A stretch of DNA of 54,485 nucleotides from Salinicola halimionae (GCF_003206065.1 NZ_PZJQ01000007.1:83655-138139); one strand, 5' to 3'. Counted from the stretch's first letter, positions 1 through 9,350 are shown. Numbers and translations are program-made. The notes: generated from the letters alone by a model not told the origin.

Positions 1-1
1 C

Positions 2-3000
2 GGCGATATCGGCGATGACGCCGCCAACCGCACCGTACTGGCCACCGACAATTCGATCTACCAGCGTCAGCCGGCGGCAGTTCTCTATCCACGCGACGCC
101 CAGGATCTCGAGCTGATCGCCCGGCTGATCGGCCGCGAGACGTATCGCGATGTTGTGCTCGCCCCGCGTGGCGGCGGCACCGGCACCAACGGTCAGTCGC
201 TGACCGACGGGCTGGTGGTGGATGTTTCACGCCACATGAACCGGATCCTCGAGATCGACGTCGACAATCAGCGCGTGCGAGTTCAAGCGGGGGTGGTCAA
301 GGATCAGTTGAACGCCGCGCTCAAGCCCCACGGGCTGTTCTTCGCCCCGGAACTCTCGACCTCCAATCGCGCCACAATCGGCGGCATGATCTCCACCGAT
401 GCCAGCGGTCAGGGCAGCTGCGAGTACGGCAAGACGCGCAACCACGTCCTCGGACTCGATATCGTGCTGCCGGGCGGCGAACGTTTCGAGAGCTGGCCGC
501 TGGACGACGCGACCCTGTCAGAGGCCTGTAGTGGCGACGATCGTCGTGGCGAAATCTATCGCGCGGTCAGCGAGATCGCGTCCACGGAGCGCGAACGCAT
601 CGTGGAGACCTTCCCTCCGCTCAACCGTTGTCTGACCGGCTACGATCTGGCGCATTTGACGGACGACGATGGCCGTTTCGATCTCAACAGCGTGCTGTGT
701 GGCTCGGAAGGCTCGTTGGCGCTGCTCAACGAGGCGACGCTCAACGTGCTGCCGCTGCCCAAGCATTCGACGCTGGTCAACGTGCGCTACGCCGGTTTCA
801 TGGACGCTTTGCGCGATGCCAAGGCGCTGATATCCGAGGGCAATCCGACCTCGATCGAGACGATCGACGATCGCGTGTTGCAGCTGGCCATGGAGGATTT
901 CGTCTGGGATAGCGTGGCTGAATTTTTCCCTGCCGTCGTTGATGACAATGGTGATCGAGGCGCTCCGATTCGCGGCATCAATCTGGTCGAGTTCAACGAC
1001 GACGACCCGGCACGACTGGCCGGGCGCGTGCAGGCCTTCACCGATCATCTGGGCGCGGACGCCAGCGTCGAACGGCTCGGCTATACCTTGGCCGAGGGCC
1101 GCCCGCAGATCGGCCGGGTCTACGCGATGCGCAAGCGCGCGGTGGGCCTGCTCGGCAATGCCAGGGTCGATGCCAAGGGCGAAAAACGCCCGATCCCGTT
1201 CGTCGAGGACACCGCGGTGCCGCCGGAATGCCTGGCCGACTATATCGCCGAGTTCCGCCAGTTGCTCGACAAGCGCGGCCTTGAGTACGGCATGTTCGGC
1301 CACGTCGATGCCGGCGTGCTTCACGTGCGCCCCGCCATCGACATGAAGGACCCGGCTCAGGCGCGGCTGATTCGCGAGATATCCGATCAGGTTGCGGCAC
1401 TCACCCAGCGCTACGGCGGGTTGCTGTGGGGCGAACACGGCAAGGGCGTGCGTTCGGAATACTCGCCGCGTTTCTTCGGCGAGCTCTACCCGGCCCTGCA
1501 GCGGGTGAAAGCCGCATTCGATCCCTACAACCAGTTCAACCCGGGCAAGATCGCGACGCCTCTTTCCATCCCGCCGCTTTTTAGCCCTCCCGAGGCCGAG
1601 GGTCTTTCCATCCCGCCCGAAGCCGCGGGCAGCGCAAATGAGACCGCCACGCAATCCGCAGCGTCGAGAGCCTGGTCAGCCGAGATCGGTATCGTCGACG
1701 GCCACGATCCCGGGCTGCTGGCGATCGATGGGGTGACGACGCGGGGCGAGCTGGATCGTCAGATCGACGAACGGGTGTGGCAGGAGAATGCCAGCGCGGT
1801 CTACTGCAACGGCAACGGCGCCTGCTACAACTACGATCCCGATGACGCCATGTGCCCGTCGTGGAAGGCGACTCGCGAGCGCGTCCATTCTCCCAAGGGA
1901 CGTGCCAGTCTGATGCGGGAGTGGCTTCGCCGCCAGGGCAATGCTGGGGTCGACGTCCTCGAGGTCGCTCAGGCGCAGCGCCGGGGCGGCTTCGGCACCT
2001 GGCTCGCCGCCCAGCCGGGCAAACTCCAGCGCTCGATGGCCCGACGCCGGGGAGAGGACGATTTCTCGCATCAGGTCTACGACGCCATGGCCGGTTGCCT
2101 GGCCTGCAAGTCCTGCGCCGGCCAGTGTCCGATCAAGGTCGACGTGCCGGACTTTCGCTCGCGCTTTCTGGAGAGCTACCACAGTCGCTACGCGCGGCCG
2201 CTGCGCGACTACCTGATCGGTGGGCTGGAGTTCGTCGTTCCGCATCTGCAACCGGTGGCGCCGCTCTACAATGCGCTGCTCGACAATCGTCTGGTCGACC
2301 GCTTCATGGCGAAAGGCATCGGCATCGTCGATGGCCCGAAGCTCTCCCGCGCCAGCCTCAAGAAGATGCTCGATGCCAGGGGTATCGCCGAGGCCACGCC
2401 GCTGACGCTGGGCGGGCTGACCGAATCGCAGAAAGAGCGCAGCGTGGTGCTGGTCCAGGACGCCTTCACCAGCCACTTCGAGTCGCGGCTGGTGATGGAC
2501 GTGGTCGAACTGCTGTCACGGCTCGATATCCGGGTGTTCGTCGCCCCGTTCCAGCCCAACGGCAAACCGCTACAGGTGCAGGGATTCCTCGGTCGCTTCG
2601 CGAGCACGGCCGAAAAGCAGGCCGCCGGACTCAGGGCGCTCGCCCGTTTCGGCGTGCCGCTGGTGGGCATCGATCCCGCGATGACGCTCACCTATCGACA
2701 GGAGTACATCAAGACATTGGGGCCGCAAGCGGTACCGGAAGTCCTGCTGCTGCAGGAGTGGCTGCTGTCGCTGGGGCCGTCGATCCTGCCGCCGGATTTC
2801 AGCGCCGACGCTCTCGAATCCGTCGATCCCGGGTATCGGCTGATGAGCCACTGCACCGAGAAAACCAACGCACCGGGCAGCCCCAAGGCGTGGCAGCAAC
2901 TGTTCGCGCGTTTCGGGCTCACACTGGATCTCGTTGCCACCGGCTGCTGCGGCATGTCAGGCACTTACGGTCATGAAGCCCGCCATCGCGAGACGTCGGA

Positions 3001-3175
3001 AAAGATCTACGATCTCTCATGGCGCGCACCGGTGGAGGACGATGCCCATTCAGGTCGACTGCTGGCCACCGGCTACTCCTGTCGCAGTCAGGTCAAGCGA
3101 CTCTCCGATCAGATACTGCCGCATCCGCTGCAGGCGCTGCTGAAGCACGTCAGGATCGCCAGCGCCATGTCTTGA
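2..3175 (+). CDS. ydiJ: YdiJ-family FAD-linked oxidase / Fe-S oxidoreductase, 5' end outside the window
   Basis: Large flavoprotein of the YdiJ family (about 1018 residues in E. coli), a D-2-hydroxyacid dehydrogenase-type enzyme (D-2-hydroxyglutarate or D-lactate type) that passes electrons through iron-sulfur clusters. The frame is open from base 2, so the true start lies upstream. The motif ATDNSIYQ near the window edge matches the family N-terminus, so only a few tens of residues are missing. Visible are the FAD-binding PRGGGTGTNGQ loop, the conserved FAPELSTSNRATIGGM and YGMFGHVDAGVLHVRP blocks, a ferredoxin-like cysteine cluster CLACKSCAGQCP, an extra Cys-rich segment around CNGNGACYNY, and the CCG-type GCCGMSGTYG motif near the C-terminus. 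A proline-rich linker between the oxidase and Fe-S halves carries a 42-bp-spaced in-frame direct repeat (1561-1575 and 1603-1617). The following gene is on the same strand but 185 bp away. Confidence 0.95.
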   Translation, partial: GDIGDDAANRTVLATDNSIYQRQPAAVLYPRDAQDLELIARLIGRETYRDVVLAPRGGGTGTNGQSLTDGLVVDVSRHMNRILEIDVDNQRVRVQAGVVKDQLNAALKPHGLFFAPELSTSNRATIGGMISTDASGQGSCEYGKTRNHVLGLDIVLPGGERFESWPLDDATLSEACSGDDRRGEIYRAVSEIASTERERIVETFPPLNRCLTGYDLAHLTDDDGRFDLNSVLCGSEGSLALLNEATLNVLPLPKHSTLVNVRYAGFMDALRDAKALISEGNPTSIETIDDRVLQLAMEDFVWDSVAEFFPAVVDDNGDRGAPIRGINLVEFNDDDPARLAGRVQAFTDHLGADASVERLGYTLAEGRPQIGRVYAMRKRAVGLLGNARVDAKGEKRPIPFVEDTAVPPECLADYIAEFRQLLDKRGLEYGMFGHVDAGVLHVRPAIDMKDPAQARLIREISDQVAALTQRYGGLLWGEHGKGVRSEYSPRFFGELYPALQRVKAAFDPYNQFNPGKIATPLSIPPLFSPPEAEGLSIPPEAAGSANETATQSAASRAWSAEIGIVDGHDPGLLAIDGVTTRGELDRQIDERVWQENASAVYCNGNGACYNYDPDDAMCPSWKATRERVHSPKGRASLMREWLRRQGNAGVDVLEVAQAQRRGGFGTWLAAQPGKLQRSMARRRGEDDFSHQVYDAMAGCLACKSCAGQCPIKVDVPDFRSRFLESYHSRYARPLRDYLIGGLEFVVPHLQPVAPLYNALLDNRLVDRFMAKGIGIVDGPKLSRASLKKMLDARGIAEATPLTLGGLTESQKERSVVLVQDAFTSHFESRLVMDVVELLSRLDIRVFVAPFQPNGKPLQVQGFLGRFASTAEKQAAGLRALARFGVPLVGIDPAMTLTYRQEYIKTLGPQAVPEVLLLQEWLLSLGPSILPPDFSADALESVDPGYRLMSHCTEKTNAPGSPKAWQQLFARFGLTLDLVATGCCGMSGTYGHEARHRETSEKIYDLSWRAPVEDDAHSGRLLATGYSCRSQVKRLSDQILPHPLQALLKHVRIASAMS

Positions 3176-3250
3176 CGTTGAGACGAGGCGGTAAGCCATC
3201 GGCGGCCGTCAGCAACCGTCGATCTCGTGCCATACTTCGTCGACCCAGGC

Positions 3251-3340
3251 CTGTCGCTTTACGTTCTGGCCCGTGGCTTTACGTTCTGGCCCGTGGCTTT
3301 ACGTTCTGGCCCGTGGCTTTACGTTCTGGCCTGTCGCTTC
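3251..3340. repeat. 20-bp tandem repeat, about 4.5 copies
   Basis: Four full units with consensus CCGTGGCTTTACGTTCTGGC occupy 3251-3270, 3271-3290, 3291-3310 and 3311-3330, followed by a partial unit. The three inner or later copies are identical. The first unit and the trailing partial unit share the variant CTGTCGCTT. The array sits between ydiJ and the LysE-type exporter and ends about 6 bp before that gene's ribosome binding site, so it occupies its 5' leader. There are no spacers, so it is not CRISPR-like. Confidence 0.95.
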
Positions 3341-3360
3341 ACTGAATAGGAGCACGCTTC

Positions 3361-3984
3361 ATGTCGAGCAACTGGGTTCTGGTCAATTTCATCGCCATCT
3401 GGACAGTAGCTGCCGTCACCCCGGGACCTAACTTCTTTCTGACGCTGCAGACGGGGATCGTACACGGGCGCCGTGCAGCGATGATCGCCGTCACCGGGCT
3501 CGCCACGGGTACATTCGCCTGGGGGCTGTTCGGCTATTTCGGCATTGCCCTGCTGTTTGCGCTGGCGCCGTGGCTCTACCTCACGCTCAAACTGGTCGGT
3601 GGTGCCTATCTGCTGTTTCTCGGCGGACGACTGATTCTGCACAGCTTCCGCGGCGCGGGCGATGAGGCGATCCACACGCATCCCGGGCTATCCGGTGGTC
3701 AGGTCTATCGCCGAGGCGTGCTCACCGGCGCCTCGAACCCGAAGACGGCGCTGTTCGTGAGCAGTCTGTTCGCCTCGACGCTGCCGGCCCATGCACCGGC
3801 ATGGATGGGCATCATCTGTATCGCCGCGATGCTGGCGGTCTCCGTGTGCTGGTACAGCTTGATCGCACTCGCCTCTACCACGCCGCGGCTGCGCGCCCTG
3901 TATCGGCGCACGCGGCACTGGATCGAACGCTGCGCTGGTGTCGTGTTCATCGGCTACGGCGGCCGACTGATCACGCTGCGCTGA
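3361..3984 (+). CDS. LysE/RhtB-family amino-acid or metabolite exporter
   Basis: Inner-membrane exporter of the LysE/RhtB superfamily, about 207 residues, the normal length. These proteins export amino acids or related small molecules by proton exchange. The N-terminus runs into the family hallmark VTPGPNF, followed by a glycine-rich second helix (RRAAMIAVTGLATG) and GASNPKTALF in the second half, with about six hydrophobic segments. The ATG at 3361 is preceded by AGGAG at 3349-3353 or thereabouts, directly after the 20-bp repeat array. The substrate cannot be told from sequence. It stands alone, with trxC 138 bp downstream. Confidence 0.88.
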   Translation: MSSNWVLVNFIAIWTVAAVTPGPNFFLTLQTGIVHGRRAAMIAVTGLATGTFAWGLFGYFGIALLFALAPWLYLTLKLVGGAYLLFLGGRLILHSFRGAGDEAIHTHPGLSGGQVYRRGVLTGASNPKTALFVSSLFASTLPAHAPAWMGIICIAAMLAVSVCWYSLIALASTTPRLRALYRRTRHWIERCAGVVFIGYGGRLITLR

Positions 3985-4122
3985 AGTTGCGACACGTGAG
4001 CGCGGTACATCTGAAGCGGTACCCCGAAACCGCATGACTCAACGGCCGTCGATCACCCGAGCAACCGTACTCTTCTTCATCTATGCTCGGCGGCAATCCT
4101 TTCATCCGGAGCTCGTCTCGCC

Positions 4123-4566
4123 ATGTCCGAAGCCCAACACGTCGTCTGCCCCCACTGCCACGCCGTCAATCGGGTCGCCAACGCGCGCCTGACGGACAGT
4201 CCCAACTGCGGGCAGTGCCATAACCCACTGTTCGCCGGCGAACCGTTGGCGCTGGATTCCGCCAACTTCGATCGCCACCTGACGCGCAGCGATCTTCCGC
4301 TGCTGGTCGATTTCTGGGCCGACTGGTGTGGGCCGTGCAAAGCGATGGCACCGGGATTCGCCAAGGCTGCCGGTGAGCTCGAGCCGCAGATCCGCCTGGC
4401 CAAGCTGGATACCGAAGCCGACACCGATGTTGCGTCACGCTATGGCATCCGCAGTATTCCCACGCTGATTCTGTTTCGCGGCGGTCGCGAGATCGCCCGG
4501 CAAGCCGGCGCCATGGGTCAGGCGGATATCGTCAGCTGGGTCCGGCGACAAACTGCCACACCCTGA
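4123..4566 (+). CDS. trxC: Thioredoxin 2 with N-terminal zinc ribbon
   Basis: Cytoplasmic thiol-disulfide reductant of the TrxC type, 147 residues (E. coli 139). Two CxxC pairs in the N-terminal zinc ribbon (Cys9/Cys12 and Cys29/Cys32) come before a thioredoxin domain with the active site WCGPC at residues 68-72, and the cis-proline loop IRSIPTL. The zinc ribbon distinguishes it from thioredoxin 1. In enterobacteria trxC is OxyR-regulated. No OxyR site was identified here. It lies between the exporter and the antiporter, on the same strand, with gaps too large to claim an operon. Confidence 0.95.
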   Translation: MSEAQHVVCPHCHAVNRVANARLTDSPNCGQCHNPLFAGEPLALDSANFDRHLTRSDLPLLVDFWADWCGPCKAMAPGFAKAAGELEPQIRLAKLDTEADTDVASRYGIRSIPTLILFRGGREIARQAGAMGQADIVSWVRRQTATP

Positions 4567-4655
4567 AAGTCCCGTCTCCGGTGTCGTTCGGCATTGCATC
4601 CATCGCATGCCCCGGCTAGTCTGCGCGCCTTTTGCCCCGGCCCGGAGAGACTGCC

Positions 4656-6455
4656 ATGGAAAATGCCGCCCTAGCGCTGACCGGCATCGGCCTGCTGGCG
4701 CTGATCTGTCAGTGGGTCGCCTGGCAACTGCGTGTCCCGGCTATTTTACCGCTGCTGATAGCCGGCATCGTCGTGGGTCCGATGACCGGCGTGCTCGAAC
4801 CCGACGCGGTGCTCGGCGAGCTGCTGTTTCCGTTAGTGTCGCTGGCGGTGGCGGTGATCCTGTTCGAGGGGGCGCTGACGCTCGACTTTCGTGAGCTGCG
4901 CGGCCATGGCCGGACCGTCAGCCGGCTGGTGACCTGGGGCGCGCTGATCACCGCGCTGATCGCGATCGCCGCCGCTCATCTCATCTTGGGATTGTCGTGG
5001 GAAATGGCCAGCGTGCTGGGCGCCCTGCTGGTGGTTACCGGGCCGACCGTGGTACTGCCGATGCTGCAGACGCTTCGTGCCCGCGAACACGTCAGCCAGA
5101 TTCTGCGCTGGGAAGGCATTCTGATCGATCCGATCGGCGCCATCGGTGCCGTGCTGGTCTATGAATTCGTCTCGCTGGGACTCTCCAACGGCGCCGCCGC
5201 CCACACCCTGATCAGTTTTGCCCAGACGGCGGTGATCGGCTTCGGGCTAGGTACCGCAGGCGGCTACCTGTGGGGCAGCGTGCTGCGTCATTACTGGCTG
5301 CCGCAGCGTCTCCACAGCTTCGGCACCCTGATGATCATGCTGACGCTGTTCACCCTCTCCAATCAGCTGTTCCATGAATCCGGTCTGCTGACAGTGACCG
5401 TCATGGGCGTATGGATGGCCAACATGCGTGGCGTGCCGACGCAACCGATCCTGGAATTCAAGGAGACGCTGTCGATCCTGCTGATCTCGGGACTGTTCAT
5501 TCTGCTGGCGGCACGCCTGAGTCTCGAGCAGCTGGGACTGCTGTCGTGGGAAGCCTGGGTGTTTCTGGCCATTCTGGTGTGGGTGGCGCGTCCGCTGGCT
5601 GTGTGGCTGTGCACCTGGGGTAGCTCGCTCAACTGGCGGGAAAAGGCCTTGCTGGCGTGGCTTTCCCCGCGCGGTATCGTCGCGGCGGCGGTGGCATCGC
5701 TGTTCGCGATACGACTCGAAGCCCTGGAAGTGCCCGGGGCCGAGCTGCTGGTACCGATCACGTTTCTGGTGATCATCAGCACCGTCGTCGTCCAGAGCCT
5801 GTTTTCGCGGCCCCTGGCCCGGCTCTTGAAGGTCAATGCGCCGAGGGCGTCGGGCTTTCTGGTCATCGGCGCCAACCCGGTCGCCAGAGCCCTGGGCAGC
5901 GCCCTGCAGGAAGCCGGCTTCGCGGTGCGCCTGTGCGATCACAACTGGGATGCGATTCAGGAAGCGCGAATGGCCAATCTGCCCATCTACTACGGCAATC
6001 CGTTGTCGGAGCACGCCTCCCAGCATCTGGGCCTGGCCGGTCTCGGCCACCTGCTGCCGCTGTCGCCCTATCGCGAGCTCAACAACCTCGCCGCGCTGCA
6101 CTTCGAGCATATCCTGGGTCATGGCAAGGTGTTTCGCCTGGCCGTCGAATCATCGCGCAGCGCGCGGCGCCACCATCAACAGGCACTGGCCCACCTGCCA
6201 CTGCTGTTCGACGGCAATACCACCTTCACCCGGCTATCCAGCCTGATCTCTCAGGGCGCCGTCGTTCGTCACGCCAAGATCAGCGATAGCTTCGACATCG
6301 ACGACTATCGGCGCATCCATCGCGATCGGCTGTTGACGCTGTTCACGCTCTCGACCAGCGGTCGCATCCGTATCGCCACCGCCGACAAGCCGCTGACGCC
6401 CAAAGCCGGCGACACCCTGATCAGCCTGATCTTTCCGGACTCGCCAGAATTCTGA
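4656..6455 (+). CDS. CPA-type cation:proton antiporter with C-terminal nucleotide-binding-like domain
   Basis: Multi-pass inner-membrane Na+(K+)/H+ exchanger, 599 residues. The first about 390 residues form the exchanger domain, with conserved blocks AVAVILFEGALTL, VVTGPTVVLPML and WLSPRGIVAAAVASLFA. The remainder is a soluble TrkA-N/RCK-like Rossmann domain starting at SGFLVIGANPVARALG, then a TrkA-C-like tail. The start was moved from a TTG at 4632 to the ATG at 4656 because GGAGA at 4644-4648 is correctly spaced before it. The role is probably pH and salt homeostasis, consistent with a halotolerant host. The cytoplasmic domain suggests gating by a nucleotide. Which ion is moved is unknown. 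Confidence 0.9.
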   Translation: MENAALALTGIGLLALICQWVAWQLRVPAILPLLIAGIVVGPMTGVLEPDAVLGELLFPLVSLAVAVILFEGALTLDFRELRGHGRTVSRLVTWGALITALIAIAAAHLILGLSWEMASVLGALLVVTGPTVVLPMLQTLRAREHVSQILRWEGILIDPIGAIGAVLVYEFVSLGLSNGAAAHTLISFAQTAVIGFGLGTAGGYLWGSVLRHYWLPQRLHSFGTLMIMLTLFTLSNQLFHESGLLTVTVMGVWMANMRGVPTQPILEFKETLSILLISGLFILLAARLSLEQLGLLSWEAWVFLAILVWVARPLAVWLCTWGSSLNWREKALLAWLSPRGIVAAAVASLFAIRLEALEVPGAELLVPITFLVIISTVVVQSLFSRPLARLLKVNAPRASGFLVIGANPVARALGSALQEAGFAVRLCDHNWDAIQEARMANLPIYYGNPLSEHASQHLGLAGLGHLLPLSPYRELNNLAALHFEHILGHGKVFRLAVESSRSARRHHQQALAHLPLLFDGNTTFTRLSSLISQGAVVRHAKISDSFDIDDYRRIHRDRLLTLFTLSTSGRIRIATADKPLTPKAGDTLISLIFPDSPEF

Positions 6456-6498
6456 TGCCCAGATATCAGGCAATCAGGTTTCTATCGATAGGATGGCG

Positions 6499-6534
6499 AA
6501 CGCCGCGCCCGAATTACATTCGGTTCGCGGCGTT
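6499..6534 (+). terminator. Hairpin terminator between antiporter and trpC
   Basis: Outer arms AACGCCGCG (6499-6507) and CGCGGCGTT (6526-6534) enclose an inner stem CCGAA/TTCGG (6509-6513, 6519-6523). TTTGATTGTT follows on the plus strand. It lies between convergent genes and best serves the antiporter transcript. It could also stop the trp transcript, although no T-run follows on the minus strand. Confidence 0.75.
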
Positions 6535-6568
6535 TGATTGTTACCCGTCAGCGAGTGCTCAGGTTGCG

Positions 6569-7381
6569 CTAAAAGAACATCCGGCGTAGCGCGCTACCGG
6601 GCTCTTCCTCGCGCATGAATGCCTCCCCCACCAGGAAGGCATTGACATCGAATTCCCGCATGCGCTCGACATCGTCCCGGGTATTGATACCGGATTCGGT
6701 GACGACCGTCACGCCCTGCGGAATGCGCTTGAGGAGCTCGAAGGTGGTATCGAGCGAGGTTTCGAACGTCCGCAGATCACGATTGTTGATGCCGATCAGC
6801 GGAAGATCCAGCATCAACGCTCGCTCGAGCTCGAAGATGTCGTGTACCTCGACCAGCACGTCCAACCCGAGCGCTGTCGCCTGCTGGTGAAGATCCTTTA
6901 GCTGTGCGTCGCTCAACGCCGCCACGATCAACAGAATGCAGTCGGCGCCGATTCCCCTCGCTTCGGCGATCTGATAGCCATCGATGATGAAATCCTTGCG
7001 GATCACCGGCAGCTCGCAAGCGTTCCGAACGGCGATCAAATCGTCTTCGTGCCCCTGAAAGTAATCGGCATCGGTCAACACCGACAGGCAGCTGGCGCCC
7101 GCCGACGCGTAATCGACGGCGATCTCCGTCGGCCGAAAATCTTCACGAATGACTCCCTTGGAGGGGGACGCTTTCTTGATCTCGGCAATCACCGCCGGAT
7201 CGCCACCCTCGATACATGCTTTGAGAGCAGCCACGAAGCCACGCGGTGCGCTCTGAGATTGAGCCCGATCGAGCCAGCCCTGCTCGCTGATATTCAAACG
7301 ACGCTCGGCGATCTCCTCACGCTTGCGCGTCAGAATCTTGGCCAGAATGGTCGGAAGTTCACTATCGGCGGCATCGGTCAT
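6569..7381 (-). CDS. trpC: Indole-3-glycerol-phosphate synthase
   Basis: Catalyses ring closure of CdRP to indole-3-glycerol phosphate in tryptophan synthesis. It is the monofunctional TrpC type (no fused TrpF), 270 residues. Seen are [11 protein letters not shown] at the N-terminus, [14 protein letters not shown] with the catalytic lysines, the beta-barrel strand [26 protein letters not shown], and the phosphate-binding end [12 protein letters not shown]...[10 protein letters not shown] longer frame opens at 7423, but the ATG at 7381 has AGGAAA properly placed and gives the usual N-terminus. It is the last gene of trpGDC, 77 bp after trpD, as in pseudomonads. Confidence 0.96.
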   Translation of the reverse strand: MTDAADSELPTILAKILTRKREEIAERRLNISEQGWLDRAQSQSAPRGFVAALKACIEGGDPAVIAEIKKASPSKGVIREDFRPTEIAVDYASAGASCLSVLTDADYFQGHEDDLIAVRNACELPVIRKDFIIDGYQIAEARGIGADCILLIVAALSDAQLKDLHQQATALGLDVLVEVHDIFELERALMLDLPLIGINNRDLRTFETSLDTTFELLKRIPQGVTVVTESGINTRDDVERMREFDVNAFLVGEAFMREEEPGSALRRMFF

Positions 7382-7458
7382 CGTGGGTTTCCTGTTGAGC
7401 TTGTTCGGCCGGCTACGGTTCATATGGCTTTAGTCGTTCGACTTCGTTCAGACAAAGC

Positions 7459-8478
7459 CTAGTCAGCAAAGACGCGAGTAAAATCGGAGAGCTCCTTGAG
7501 CTTCTCCAGCGGGAGCTTGGAAGCCTGTGCATCCTGAGCCATCAGCACGCCTTCCTTAAGTGAATCCGACACGCCGGAGGCATATAGCGCCGCACCGGCG
7601 TTGAGCGCAACGATATCCCCGGCCGTGCCCTTGCCGACCAGAGCCTCCTTGACCAGCTTGAGGCTGTCTTCGGCGGTCACGACCTTGAGAGCTTCGAGCG
7701 ATTGCCGTTCGATACCCAGTTCCTCCGGCGTGATGGTGTACTCGCGGATTTCGCCATCGCGGAGCTCGGCAACCCGCGTCGGCGATGCCACGGAAATTTC
7801 GTCGAGCCCATCCTCGGCATGGACTACCAGGACGTGTTCGCTGCCCAGCTTGCGCAGTGATTCCGCCACCAGCGGGACGAGATGCGGTGCGTAGACGCCC
7901 AACAGCTGATTGGGCGCGCCGGCCGGGTTGGTCAGCGGCCCGAGAATGTTGAACACCGTGCGCACGCCCATCTCGCGACGCGGGCCAATGGCATGACGCA
8001 TCGCCTGGTGATGCCGTGGCGCGAACATGAAGCCGACGCCGACCTGCTCGATGCAGCGCGCGATCGTCGCCGCATCCAGGTCGAGATAGATTCCGGCCAC
8101 GTCGAACAGATCGGCGCTACCGGCAGAAGAGGAGACACCGCGATTGCCATGTTTGGCGACGTGACCACCGGCCGCCGCGACGACGAAACTCGATGCCGTG
8201 GAAACATTGAACAAATTGGCGCCATCACCGCCGGTGCCGACGATATCGACGATGTTGTCGCAACGGATGGAGACCGGCTGCATGAGTTCACGCATCACCT
8301 GTGCGGCGGCCGTGATCTCGTCGGCGGTCTCTCCTTTCATCGCCAGTCCGATCAAGAAGCCGCCGATCTGAGACTCGGTAGCCTCGCCGGTCATGATGGC
8401 CTGCATCACGGCATGAGTATCTTCGTAACTGAGGTTTTGACCGCGCATGACTGCGCTAATCGCGTCCCGCATTTGCAT
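7459..8478 (-). CDS. trpD: Anthranilate phosphoribosyltransferase
   Basis: Transfers phosphoribose from PRPP to anthranilate. About 339 residues from the chosen start. The PRPP-binding GTGGDGANLFNVST and KHGNRGVSSSAGSAD motifs are intact, and the N-terminal helical bundle (MRDAISAVMRGQNLS, IGGFLIGLAMKGET) is typical. A GTG at 8521-8523 inside the end of trpG would give 15 extra residues. The ATG at 8478 is preferred because a GAGGAA ribosome site sits 6 bases upstream and the family starts here. Translation is likely linked to trpG, whose stop lies 37 bp upstream. Confidence 0.95.
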   Translation of the reverse strand: MQMRDAISAVMRGQNLSYEDTHAVMQAIMTGEATESQIGGFLIGLAMKGETADEITAAAQVMRELMQPVSIRCDNIVDIVGTGGDGANLFNVSTASSFVVAAAGGHVAKHGNRGVSSSAGSADLFDVAGIYLDLDAATIARCIEQVGVGFMFAPRHHQAMRHAIGPRREMGVRTVFNILGPLTNPAGAPNQLLGVYAPHLVPLVAESLRKLGSEHVLVVHAEDGLDEISVASPTRVAELRDGEIREYTITPEELGIERQSLEALKVVTAEDSLKLVKEALVGKGTAGDIVALNAGAALYASGVSDSLKEGVLMAQDAQASKLPLEKLKELSDFTRVFAD

Positions 8479-8515
8479 GAGTAGTTCCTCGCCTATCCCG
8501 GCCAGCTGTTTCAGA

Positions 8516-9103
8516 TCAGGCACGCCGTTTCAAGAAATTGGCCAGCAGTTCGTGCCCCTGGCGAGACAGAATCGACTCAGGATGAAATTGCACCCCTTCG
8601 ATGTCGAGCGTCTTGTGCTTCAAACCCATGATCAGCCCCGGGGTCGGATCATCGTCGTCGACCCACGCCGTGACTTCAAGACAAGCCGGTAGTGTCTCTT
8701 CGTCTACGACCAGCGAGTGGTAGCGCGTCACTTCCAACGGATCCTCGAGTCCCTCGAAGACACCCTGCCCTCGATGACGGATCCGAGACGTCTTGCCATG
8801 CATGACCTGCGGCGCACGAATCACGTCGCCACCATATACCTGACCGATGGCCTGATGGCCCAGGCAAACACCCAATATCGGCAGCTTTCCGGCAAAGTGC
8901 CGAATCGCCTCCATGGAAATACCCGCTTCATTGGGCGTGCACGGCCCCGGCGAAACCACCAGATGAGTGGGCGCATGGCGCTCGAGGTCAGCAAGATCCA
9001 CTTCATCGTTGCGCACCGTAATCACCTCTGCGCCCAACTCACCCAGATACTGGACGATGTTGAAGGTAAAGCTGTCGTAGTTATCGATCATGAGGACAGA
9101 CAT
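8516..9103 (-). CDS. trpG: Anthranilate synthase component II (glutamine amidotransferase)
   Basis: Class-I glutamine amidotransferase that supplies ammonia to TrpE for anthranilate formation, 195 residues. The N-terminus [12 protein letters not shown], the oxyanion strand [11 protein letters not shown], the nucleophile Cys80 in [12 protein letters not shown] and the His-Glu pair in VQFHPESI are all present. The ATG at 9103 has AGGAG about 9 bases upstream. It is the first structural gene after the trp leader/attenuator at 9225-9337. trpE is not in the window, which fits the split trpE/trpGDC arrangement of pseudomonads. It could also serve folate synthesis as PabA. Confidence 0.95.
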   Translation of the reverse strand: MSVLMIDNYDSFTFNIVQYLGELGAEVITVRNDEVDLADLERHAPTHLVVSPGPCTPNEAGISMEAIRHFAGKLPILGVCLGHQAIGQVYGGDVIRAPQVMHGKTSRIRHRGQGVFEGLEDPLEVTRYHSLVVDEETLPACLEVTAWVDDDDPTPGLIMGLKHKTLDIEGVQFHPESILSRQGHELLANFLKRRA

Positions 9104-9224
9104 AGATTCAAGCTCCTGATATCACTAGCAGATCGAGCATTGGCTGCAATTCGTTACCCAAGACATTATCCAAGTCGACCATGTCACCTATGCCAACCCC
9201 ACGGAGCGCAACAGACAAACGAAA

Positions 9225-9287
9225 AATGCCGCCCCGAGGGACGGCATTCTTTTCGGACGTCAGTCTACAGACGTCGGCATGCCGCCC
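9225..9287 (-). promoter_or_regulatory. trp attenuator: competing antiterminator and terminator hairpins
   Basis: On the minus strand, just after the leader-peptide stop, GGGCGGCAT (9279-9287) can pair with AATGCCGTCC (about 9239-9248). The same segment can pair instead with the next one, GGGCGGCATT (9225-9235), which is followed by TTTTT (9222-9226), giving a rho-independent terminator. These mutually exclusive pairings directly follow a run of Trp codons, as in classical ribosome-mediated attenuation. High charged tRNA-Trp would favour termination before trpG. Attenuation of trpGDC is known in Pseudomonas. Its use here is inferred from structure only. Confidence 0.85.
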
Positions 9288-9292
9288 TTGGG

Positions 9293-9337
9293 TCAAAGGC
9301 GCCACCACCACTGGTTCAGTCTGTGCGTTGGGCTCAT
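9293..9337 (-). CDS. trpL: trp operon leader peptide with three consecutive Trp codons
   Basis: The 14-codon minus-strand frame reads MSPTHRLNQWWWRL followed by TGA. In-frame ATGs also exist at 9343 and 9352, giving 16 or 19 residues. Three TGG codons in tandem, 6 bases from the stop, are the sensor for tryptophanyl-tRNA supply. The stop codon sits directly before the antiterminator arm at 9279-9287, so a ribosome stalled at the Trp codons would leave that arm free. No strong ribosome site is visible before the first ATG, so the exact start is uncertain. The peptide has no expected function beyond its translation. Confidence 0.85.
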   Translation of the reverse strand: MSPTHRLNQWWWRL

Positions 9338-9350
9338 GTTCATGTCCGAC

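Noticed and set aside
3251-3340. CRISPR array
   Set aside because: Units are directly contiguous with no unique spacers and there are no cas genes.
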